Part shown: piece by piece, positions 8,107 to 15,470 of the stretch
Position numbering within the stretch: the first letter of the stretch is position 1
How the letters are laid out: every line of letters begins with the position of its first letter
Source of the DNA: Candidatus Schekmanbacteria bacterium
Lineage (GTDB): Bacteria > CSSED10-310 > JACPHN01
Assembly (NCBI GenBank): GCA_016188575.1
Contig: JACPHN010000023.1
Location: 1-64,000, forward strand
DNA length: 64,000 bases
Direction of reading: 5' to 3'
Notes under the pieces: generated by a model
The model's database searches: none
What the model was told of the DNA's origin: nothing
What the model saw: only the letters and a program-made list of their open reading frames with translations
Translations under genes and position numbers: made by a program

Positions 8107-8927
8107 CGCCGAAATCGTACAGACCACCCCGCCTGCGCCTGCAACCACCGCTACCGACCTTTCCCGTCGTCCATGTCCGGCTCGCCGGTGACATCGCGCG
8201 CGCGGGGGCCGACCGGCTCGGACACGATCTCGCCGAGCTTCTGGACGACAGCGCGCTTTCGGTAGCCGACTGGATCATTGACTTGGGGGACCTGGACTAC
8301 CTGAGTAGCCGCTGCCTTGGCGCGCTGGTCGCCCACCAGCGACGCCTCGCGGAAGCCGGTCTACGCCTGGCGCTGGTCGTGCCGAGCTCGTGGATCCGCC
8401 AAAAGATCGAGCTTCTCGGGCTCCACGAGCGGCTCCTCATCGCGCGGACCAAGCGAGAGGCCCTGGCGTTGCTGCTCGGACGCGCCGAACCGGGCGAACG
8501 CCGCCTGCAAATCCGCTTTCCTGCCGATCTTCAGGCATGCGTTTCGGTCCGGCGCCTCGCTGCCGATATCGCCATCCAGAGCGGTCTGAGCGAGATGGAC
8601 GCGATGCGCCTGGAGCTCATTACCGACGAGCTCTGCAACAACGCCGTCGAGCACGGAGCAGTCGGCTCCACGGAACCGATCGAGCTCGTGCTCACCGTGC
8701 GCGCCGATAGTGTCGTCATCGAGGTTGTGGACCCGGGCGGGAAGTTCTTCGCCCTGCCCAATGCGGCCGCGTTGTCGACCCAGGTGAATGACCCAACAGG
8801 CGATATTCCACTCCGGCGGCGCGGGCTGATTCTCGTTCAGAAAATGGCGCGGGATCTCGAAGTTGAGGTCGTCGAGGGAGCCACACACGTGCGCGCGGTG
8901 CTCGCCCGGGAAGGTGGCGCGGCGTGA
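8103..8927 (+). CDS. Fused STAS antagonist and RsbW-like anti-sigma kinase
   Basis: One 274-residue chain carries two halves of a partner switch. Residues about 20-120 form a STAS domain with LGDLDYLSSRCLGALVAHQ at the phospho-loop (Ser68/Ser69). Residues about 135-270 form a GHKL ATPase of the RsbW type. Its N box is ELITDELCNNAVEHG (Glu176, Asn180), its G1 box is VVDPGG, and RRRGLILVQKMA follows. Start is GTG, overlapping the previous stop, and the stop again overlaps the next start. In Bacillus these two functions sit on separate proteins. The covalent link may hold the kinase in an intramolecular complex that the free STAS protein (7705) competes with. That model is inference. Confidence 0.87.
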   Translation: MTPKSYRPPRLRLQPPLPTFPVVHVRLAGDIARAGADRLGHDLAELLDDSALSVADWIIDLGDLDYLSSRCLGALVAHQRRLAEAGLRLALVVPSSWIRQKIELLGLHERLLIARTKREALALLLGRAEPGERRLQIRFPADLQACVSVRRLAADIAIQSGLSEMDAMRLELITDELCNNAVEHGAVGSTEPIELVLTVRADSVVIEVVDPGGKFFALPNAAALSTQVNDPTGDIPLRRRGLILVQKMARDLEVEVVEGATHVRAVLAREGGAA

Positions 8928-10354
8928 CGGTCGCGGCACCGGGTCTCGGCGCGCCACCCGATCTCGCCACCGCCATCGCCGAGCGAGACGAGGCGTTGCT
9001 GCGACTGGAACAAATGGGCAAACGGCTGTCGCGCCTGATGCTCGACGTTCGCACCTTGTTCGACCTGCCGCGCCAGCTCCAAACCATGGGCGGACCTGAG
9101 GACATCCTCCGCTTGCTCGTGTACACGATCAGCGGGCAGTTTCTCGTGGAGGACGTCGCCGCCTACTGGCGTAGCGGGCACGAGAAACAGTTTTCGCTGC
9201 TGGCCCGGGTCGCGCTGGTGGAGCCGGCTCCTCCCGACAACATCGTCGTCGACGAGCTGTGGGCGGCGCACGCCGGGGTGAAACCGCAAGCCCTTCGTGA
9301 CATCCCGGCCGGAACCTTTTCCGCGGTGCCCAGCGCCACGACCTACGTAGTGCCCCTGTGGCAGGACGGCAGTCTTTCGGGGTTGCTCTTCCTGGCAGAC
9401 CAGCTCACGTCTGGCGCCCTGTCGGCCCAGGATCTCTCCCTGTTACAGGCGTTGGCCGAACAATCCGTGCTTGCCATGGACAACGTGCGCCTGCTCCAGG
9501 AGACGCAGCGTCAGCAGCGCGAGCTGGCCGTGCGAAACGAAGCGCTCGCACTGGCATATTCGCGCTTGCAACAGCTCGACGAGCTCAAGGGAGAAATCAT
9601 CGGCCGCACTCTACATGAGTTCAACACGCCGCTGACCACCATTCTCGGCTACGTCCAGTTGGTGCGCGGACGCGAGCAGGACGTGCTCTCGGATCGTATG
9701 AGCCGCATTCTTGGCATCATCGAAGAGAACGCGGGCCGCATCGCCGAGAGTGTCCGCGCCATTGCCGACGCCGCCTACCTCGAGGAGGGCATGGCCGACA
9801 GGGGCCCGGCGCGTACCCCCGTAGTGGTGGCGGACCTCGTCGCGGAAGTCGTCAACCGCTTCCAGATGATCGCCAGCTCTCGGCACCTCACGCTTGACCT
9901 GGTGCAGCAGCCGCCCTTCGGCGTCCTCGCGGTGGATGTGCGACAGATCGAGCAAATCGTCGGCGAGCTCCTGCAGAACGCGATTCGCTTCACGGAAGAC
10001 GGCGGAGCGATTCGGGTGTCGACGAGCCCGTGGCGACCTGGGCAAACAGACTGGACACTGGCAGTCGCCGACACCGGAGTCGGGATCGCCGCGGCGCATC
10101 ATCAGCGGATTTTCGAACGCTTCGAGAGCGCCCGCGACGTACGCCTGCACAGCTCAGGAAAATACGAATTCGCATCTGGCGGTCTGGGGCTCGGCCTGTG
10201 GGTCGTGCGCAAGATCGTCGAGAACCATGGTGGGACCGTCGGCGTTACGAGTGCCCCCGGACGCGGCTCCACCTTTACCGTCACGATCCCGGGGTTGCAG
10301 CCGCCTCCCGGGTTCACGCCGCCTGCCGGTCTCGAAATCGGCCCCGGCGAATAG
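8924..10354 (+). CDS. GAF-domain sensor histidine kinase
   Basis: This cytoplasmic histidine kinase has 476 residues and no membrane helix. A short coiled coil (about 15-45) leads to a GAF domain (about 50-195), a second coiled coil (190-225), a HisKA domain and a HATPase domain (about 340-460). The H box reads LHEFNTPL (His231) rather than the common HELRTPL. The ATPase has the N box GELLQNAIRF, the G1 motif VADTGVGIA and GGLGLGLWVVRKIVE. It begins with GTG overlapping the previous gene and is the last gene of the coupled operon. No response regulator follows, so its phosphoacceptor lies elsewhere, or the kinase acts within the partner-switch complex. Confidence 0.87.
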   Translation: MTVAAPGLGAPPDLATAIAERDEALLRLEQMGKRLSRLMLDVRTLFDLPRQLQTMGGPEDILRLLVYTISGQFLVEDVAAYWRSGHEKQFSLLARVALVEPAPPDNIVVDELWAAHAGVKPQALRDIPAGTFSAVPSATTYVVPLWQDGSLSGLLFLADQLTSGALSAQDLSLLQALAEQSVLAMDNVRLLQETQRQQRELAVRNEALALAYSRLQQLDELKGEIIGRTLHEFNTPLTTILGYVQLVRGREQDVLSDRMSRILGIIEENAGRIAESVRAIADAAYLEEGMADRGPARTPVVVADLVAEVVNRFQMIASSRHLTLDLVQQPPFGVLAVDVRQIEQIVGELLQNAIRFTEDGGAIRVSTSPWRPGQTDWTLAVADTGVGIAAAHHQRIFERFESARDVRLHSSGKYEFASGGLGLGLWVVRKIVENHGGTVGVTSAPGRGSTFTVTIPGLQPPPGFTPPAGLEIGPGE

Positions 10355-10395
10355 CGCTCACGGCTCGGATCCACAACGGCACTCAGAGGAGACCC

Positions 10396-11211
10396 ATGAA
10401 CTCGTCCACCTCGTCCCCATCGGCCCCTCGAATCCTTCTCGCCCTCGCCATCGCCGCCGCTGCTGTCTTTCTCTCCGTGTCAACGCCGGCAGCCGCCGGC
10501 GAAAACATCCTCGGCGTTCGCGTCACCCGCACGGACGGCTCGGTGATCAAGGGCGATTTTCTCGGCATGACCACGCACGAGCTGACGATCCGGGCCAACG
10601 GCCGCGAGACGCCGTTGTCGTTCGACAATGTACAGATCGTTGACTTCGGCGGCGAAGCGAGCGGGCTCGACATGGAAGCTGCCTCCGCCCAGGCCTCCCC
10701 ACATCTGGTCATCAAGCGCACCGGGACCGTTATCGCGGGCATTGTCAAGATGGCGGACCTGCGCATCGTGCGCGTGCGCACTGCAGAGGGCGGATCCAAG
10801 GACGTCGAGCTTGATCAGATCGCGCGCATTTACCTGCAGGCAGGCGCTGCCCCGGAGCCGGCGGCTCCGGTTGGTCCCAGCCCGCACCAGCTCGCCGCTT
10901 TGCAGGATGCGGCCCGCAACTTCGCCGACGCCATGGAGCAAGCCGGAGGCGGCGCGGCGCTGCCGAAGTGGGACGCAATCAAGCGGGAGGCGCGGGCATT
11001 CGCCAGACTGACGGCCGACTACGCGCACAAGATTCGCGGTAACGCCAGTATCGACGACCTGCGCTTCGACTTCGTCCCGGTGCGGCGGTCGTTCGACAAG
11101 CTGTCTGAGCTTTACAACAGCGCCCCGGCGCTCGACCACATGGAGGCGGTGGCGCCATTCTGGAAGGCGCTCGGAGCGACTTACGAAGAGGTGCGTGCCG
11201 CGCTGGAGTAG
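10396..11211 (+). CDS. Exported protein of unknown function
   Basis: This 271-residue protein has a signal peptide (core LLALAIAAAAVFL, cleavage likely after PAAAG). I chose the ATG at 10396 because AGAGGAG lies just upstream; the open frame to its left overlaps the kinase gene. The first half contains two similar beta-rich segments: RVTRTDGSVIKGDFLGM with LTIRANG, and LVIKRTGTVIAGIVKMADLRIV. These look like small barrel or SH3/Sm-like folds. The second half is helical, from QLAALQDAARNFADAM onward. I do not recognise the family. It starts 41 bp after the partner-switch operon and could share its transcript. Confidence 0.65.
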   Translation: MNSSTSSPSAPRILLALAIAAAAVFLSVSTPAAAGENILGVRVTRTDGSVIKGDFLGMTTHELTIRANGRETPLSFDNVQIVDFGGEASGLDMEAASAQASPHLVIKRTGTVIAGIVKMADLRIVRVRTAEGGSKDVELDQIARIYLQAGAAPEPAAPVGPSPHQLAALQDAARNFADAMEQAGGGAALPKWDAIKREARAFARLTADYAHKIRGNASIDDLRFDFVPVRRSFDKLSELYNSAPALDHMEAVAPFWKALGATYEEVRAALE

Positions 11212-11484
11212 CGGGATCGAGGAGGGCGGGAGCGCGATTCGTCGTGCCCCCGCCCGGGAGAGGGGTGCGGGTCCGGGCTGGCGGCGACCGCACCCTCGCG
11301 TCATACTCGACCAGTAGCGTGGTGGCGACGCTCCGAGATCGGCGGCCAGTCGATCCGGTTGTCGATCGGCTGGCGGAGAAGCACCGATTGCGGGTTTGTT
11401 GCGCCATGGCGGGTTTGCGACGAACTTCGAAGCCAGGGGGAGAAGTGTGTTCCGAGTCCTTGGTTGCAGAGGGAGGCTTCGAAG

Positions 11485-14400
11485 ATGCGAATCATGCGTG
11501 GTGCGCTGCTCATCCTCATCATGGCGGGTGCCGCGGTCCTCGCCGCGCCCGAACGTGCGGCGGCCCAACCCGAGCCGGTGTTGCTCAACGCCGAGCTGGA
11601 CACCAGCGGGGATATTGCGCTCTCCTGGTCCGCTTCTGAAGCCACAGACTTTGCATACTACAGAATCGAGCGCGCTGAGGCAGAGCTGGTTCCCCTATTC
11701 GGAAGCGGCGCCGCTCCCTGGCGCGCGTCGATCGTTGTTGCGGTGGCTGCCGCGCTGGTCTTCATGGCCCTGCGGCGACAGCGCCGGCGCCTCGCTGCAG
11801 CCGCGTTGACCGCCGGCGGGCTGTCTTGCCTGGCTTTCGCCGTGCTGACGGCAGCGGCCCCGGCGACGGACGCGTGGCGGGTCACCGCGCTCGTAGATAT
11901 CCCGGATCAGCAGCAACTCACCTACACCGATACCAGCGCTGCAGACGGGACCCAGTACTATTACACAGTGCGCGTGTTTGACGACTCCGGCGGCGCCTCC
12001 GACAAGTCCAACCGCGTTGGTGGCAAACCGAGCGGGGTCGCCGTGCAAACGGTGCCGCTGGCGGGCCAGTTGGTCACCGACGTCGACGCCACGGTGTTCG
12101 CCGCCGGAAGCAAGGCGCTCATTACGACGAGCGAGAATGATGGCACTGGCAAACTGGCGGTCCTCGATATGGCCACCGGCAGCCTGACGACAGTCGGCCT
12201 CGCCGGGAACCCGGTCTGGGGCGTCGACCCCGCCATCCTGGCAGATGAGAGCCGTGTGCTCGTAGCCACCACGGGAGATGGCGGCGCCGTCCTCGAGTCC
12301 TTCGGATTGGCAGAGCTTACTCAGGACCAGCTCTGGCCGCTCCCGCAGGCGCTGGTCACGGACGTCGACATCGCGGTCGACGACGCAGCGCAGTTGGCTG
12401 TGGTGCTCACCGGCAGCACGAATCCACCGGCGTCGGCAACCGTCATCGATCTCGCCAGCGGCACCGCGGTGTCCGGCGCGCTGCCCGGCACACTGGTCGC
12501 CAACGTGGATGCAACGGCGATTGGCGGAGGGATCTTCATTGCCGCCGTGGATCAGGCCGACTCGACCTCGCGGCTGGCTCGTTTCGATCGCACAGCGACC
12601 GTCCTGCTGGATGCTGCGCTTCCCGGACACCTGGTGCCCGAGGTCGACGCCGCCTGGATTCCGCAGATTCCAGCGCTCGCCGTCGTGACCAACGCGGCGG
12701 GAAACGATGCTCGCCTTAGCCTCGTCAATCCCGCGGACCTGACCATGACCGCCCGGGACCTTCCCCTGGCCGCGCACGTGGGCGTCGATCCGCAGCTCAC
12801 TCCGGATGGCGGCAAGCTCGTCGTGCCGACCAACCAAGTCGACGGAGACAGCGCCATGGCGACCATTGTAACCATGTCCGCGCCCGCGTTCGCAACCACC
12901 GAGGTGCCGCTCCTGCACAACTTGGTCGACAACGTCGATGTCACCTTCACCCCGAACAGTCTGTATGCGCTCCTGCCGACACGTGGCGAAGGCTCCGACT
13001 CGATGCTCACCGGAATCGACCTCACGACAGGCACCGCGTTCCCACCGGTTACCCTGGTGGGCGCTCTGCGCAGCGCCGTTGACGCCATTTCTACCCCGGA
13101 CGGCGCCATGGCCGTCGTGCTCACGGACGCGGCCAGCGGTCAGGCCATCCTGACGGCGATTTCGCTGACTTCAGACGACGAGTGGCAACTCGCCTTGCCG
13201 GCGGCGCTCGTGCGCGACATAGACCCGGTGTACGTGCGGTTCACCGCGCCGGAGGGCACGGGCGAGGCGCTGGCCCTGCTCGGCACCTCCGATACCGCGC
13301 CGCTCGCGACCATTCTTCGCGGCGTCCCAAACGACCGTGTCCTCGGCCTGACAGAGGCTCCGGGCGAGATGGCCTATCTTTCCATTGTCGATCTGGCGAC
13401 GCTGAGCACCGACGACTATCTGTTGCCTTCGGGTGCCATTGACGGCGTCGATATGGCTTCCTCAGGCGACGTGACCGGGCTTGATCCCGATGAGGATTTC
13501 GCGGTCGTCGAGCTGGATACGCCGACGCCGACACCCACGGAGACGCCCACGTGGTGGGTGGATACACCCACTGAGACCGAAACTCCTACCGAGACGCCGA
13601 CCTGGTGGGACGAGTCGCCCACGCCGACGCAGACCCCGCAGGAGCCGACCTCGACGGCTACGGTAACACCGACGCCGTTGTCGATCCTGACCGGAATCAG
13701 CTCGACCTTCTCGGTTGGCACGGATGGTCTCGTGAGTATGCGCGTGCACGTCGGCCAGGGCGTGGTGGGTACGGAGACCATCTATGACGACATAGAGATC
13801 TACTGGGCCCAGCAGAATCCACCGGTGGCAACGGAACCGCAGCCGCCTCAGCCGATCGCTCCAGACGGCTGGCAGGCGGAGACGCTCGTGGACGGTGACG
13901 GCAAGCCGATCGGTATTCGGTTTGTGAAGATCACCGGCCACCTCGTCGTGTGCTCCCCGGTCTTTTTTGGGATCCAGTTCGCGGATGACACGTTTGCCAA
14001 TCAATACTTCACGCTCATCATGACCTCCGGAGGCACGCCAATTGGCCAAATAACGTCGACGCGTGTCGCCTCGATCAACCTCACCGACGAGGTATCCGGT
14101 ACATTCGCATTCGACCCGGCCGATCCAAATGGCGAGCTGCTAGTCCAGCTTCACGTGCTCACCGACAAGGGCTTCGGCAGCACGGGAACCACCACGGGCA
14201 TCAATGACTGGCACCTCGACTTCGCCGCGCAGACGCCACCTCTCGACCCCACGCTTATTGGACAGGTCACCATCAACCCGCTCAGTAGCTGGCCTGGAAC
14301 CGTCGAGAACGGCGGCGTGACCGGAGTCAATCGCGTCTCGTTCAGCACGGATGATCCAGCCCACAACCTGGTGGTGTGCACCCCGGTGCCATTTGCAATC

Positions 14401-14511
14401 AACTTCCCACCGGGATCTCTGGCGGAGTACCAGACGCTCAGGATAGAGCTTACGACACACGACCAGAGCGGATCTCGGGTCGTCGGCCACACCTTCGCAA
14501 GCAAGCAGTAG
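11485..14511 (+). CDS. Large exported repeat protein: interrupted FnIII-like domain, about ten propeller-type repeats, Thr/Pro linker, twin C-terminal domains
   Basis: This protein has 1008 residues. The ATG at 11485 has AGGGAGG eight bases upstream and gives a clean signal peptide (about 1-28). Next comes a fibronectin-III-like domain (IALSWSASEATDFAYYRIER ... YYYTVRVFDDSGG), but two membrane helices (about 78-97 and 109-128) with a RRQRRR loop are inserted in its middle. Residues about 185-670 contain about ten units of 50-60 residues, each with a motif like L-x3-LV-x2-VDA and an LTGS/LTTSEN-type strand, suggesting a beta-propeller. A linker rich in TPTPTE and TWW (about 675-735) leads to two related domains of about 135 residues, each with LVVC(S/T)PV and an aromatic strand. 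Function unknown; a surface or adhesion role is inference. Confidence 0.8.
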   Translation: MRIMRGALLILIMAGAAVLAAPERAAAQPEPVLLNAELDTSGDIALSWSASEATDFAYYRIERAEAELVPLFGSGAAPWRASIVVAVAAALVFMALRRQRRRLAAAALTAGGLSCLAFAVLTAAAPATDAWRVTALVDIPDQQQLTYTDTSAADGTQYYYTVRVFDDSGGASDKSNRVGGKPSGVAVQTVPLAGQLVTDVDATVFAAGSKALITTSENDGTGKLAVLDMATGSLTTVGLAGNPVWGVDPAILADESRVLVATTGDGGAVLESFGLAELTQDQLWPLPQALVTDVDIAVDDAAQLAVVLTGSTNPPASATVIDLASGTAVSGALPGTLVANVDATAIGGGIFIAAVDQADSTSRLARFDRTATVLLDAALPGHLVPEVDAAWIPQIPALAVVTNAAGNDARLSLVNPADLTMTARDLPLAAHVGVDPQLTPDGGKLVVPTNQVDGDSAMATIVTMSAPAFATTEVPLLHNLVDNVDVTFTPNSLYALLPTRGEGSDSMLTGIDLTTGTAFPPVTLVGALRSAVDAISTPDGAMAVVLTDAASGQAILTAISLTSDDEWQLALPAALVRDIDPVYVRFTAPEGTGEALALLGTSDTAPLATILRGVPNDRVLGLTEAPGEMAYLSIVDLATLSTDDYLLPSGAIDGVDMASSGDVTGLDPDEDFAVVELDTPTPTPTETPTWWVDTPTETETPTETPTWWDESPTPTQTPQEPTSTATVTPTPLSILTGISSTFSVGTDGLVSMRVHVGQGVVGTETIYDDIEIYWAQQNPPVATEPQPPQPIAPDGWQAETLVDGDGKPIGIRFVKITGHLVVCSPVFFGIQFADDTFANQYFTLIMTSGGTPIGQITSTRVASINLTDEVSGTFAFDPADPNGELLVQLHVLTDKGFGSTGTTTGINDWHLDFAAQTPPLDPTLIGQVTINPLSSWPGTVENGGVTGVNRVSFSTDDPAHNLVVCTPVPFAINFPPGSLAEYQTLRIELTTHDQSGSRVVGHTFASKQ

Positions 14512-15010
14512 AGGTAGCCGGCGGACGGGCGGGCAGCAGGGTGGACGTTTCGCAGGGGCGACCGGCAGGCCCGAATCCACCGCCCAAGTGTGCTGAGCTC
14601 GTGGGTGATGGCAGGCTGAAGCGCCGTTCGGGTGGTCGGTAAGGGCGTGGGCATTGACCGCAATTGTCGCGCACTATGGTGTTGCCCACGTCCACGCCGT
14701 TTCCGGAAACTTGGCCCTTGTTGGGCTGACGGTCGCTTTGCGAGCTAGCAAAGAAGCGGGCGTCCCGCTGATCACAGGTTGCTCAAGTACATGGCCCGTG
14801 GAAAGGACGAGCGCTGTGACGTCATCGAGTTTGGGGTTAGCGCCGACATCAGTGACCTCTCCATCACCGGCCTCAGTTTCGGCGGCTGCCCCGGCCAGGT
14901 GCAGGTCGTCTCGCCAGCCGGCGCGCTCGCCGCGGCCGGACCGCGGATCGCAAACCTCTCCACCGGCGGTGCAACCGCCCATAGTAACCAGGAATGGCGG
15001 CCGACAGCAG
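14512..15010. other. Intergenic region, possibly gene remnants
   Basis: No intact gene is convincing in these 500 bp. On the minus strand, around 14700-14870, DDVTALVLSTGHVLEQPV is faintly ankyrin-like and could belong with the ankyrin remnant at 15011-15189. Nothing else is recognisable. Confidence 0.35.
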
Positions 15011-15189
15011 TCAACCCTTCCTGGCCTCGCCCGCGATTTCGGGCAGCGTGGGGCCCCGACAGCCCCTGGCCGTTTCCTCGGCGCCGTGCGCGCGGAGCAG
15101 CCTGTACAGCTCCGGGTTGCGCTGCCCTGCGGCGTCGTTCCAAAGCGCGTCGCCGCATTGACGTTAGGACCCGTAACGAAATAACTGTG
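15011..15189 (-). pseudogene. Ankyrin-repeat gene remnant (frameshifted)
   Basis: Read on the minus strand, two adjacent frames give pieces of an ankyrin repeat. The first reads GPNVNAATRFGTTP. After a shift of one base the next reads LWNDAAGQRNPELYRLLRAHG and continues to a TGA at 15011. The joined pattern (GxxVNAxTxxGxTPL-(A)A--G--ELYRLLRAHGA) fits the repeat and the usual short C-terminal tail. A TGA at 15192-15190 closes the frame upstream and no start is visible, so this is a fragment rather than a working gene. The identification rests on one repeat and is tentative. Confidence 0.4.
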
Positions 15190-15470
15190 TCAAGCACCGA
15201 GGCCGAGCGAGAAGGCCGCTGGCGAGGAACGACGACGAAGCGTATCAATGGAGCGATACGGTGAGGAGGAGAGACGAAGCCGGCGGCCTTCGCAGCCGGC
15301 CGACCCGGGCCTGATAGAGTTTCAGGAGTACGTCATTTTTTTCGAGTAGTGGCGTTGCCAATTTCACGCTGTGCTCCGCCAGCCTCCGCAGCAGGGAGGG
15401 TTTGGGTGTGCGTTCGCGACCCCGCGGAGACGAGCCGACGAGGGCGTAGCCGACGTCATCCGAGCATCTT
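15190..15470. other. Upstream region of the hybrid kinase, no gene seen
   Basis: These 280 bp hold no credible reading frame. They must contain the promoter of the kinase gene at 15471, but I find no pair of hexamers good enough to call. Confidence 0.4.

Noticed and set aside
10480-11568. 362-codon minus-strand frame across the exported protein at 10396
   Set aside because: It spans a gene and an intergenic gap on the other strand and has no ribosome site or motif.
11695-12918. 407-codon minus-strand frame opposite the repeat protein
   Set aside because: No recognisable domain, and the plus-strand gene has a strong ribosome site, signal peptide and repeats.
14654-15264. Plus-strand frames of 160-176 codons in the gap before the hybrid kinase
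   Set aside because: No start signals and arbitrary composition; the minus-strand ankyrin reading explains part of the sequence better.
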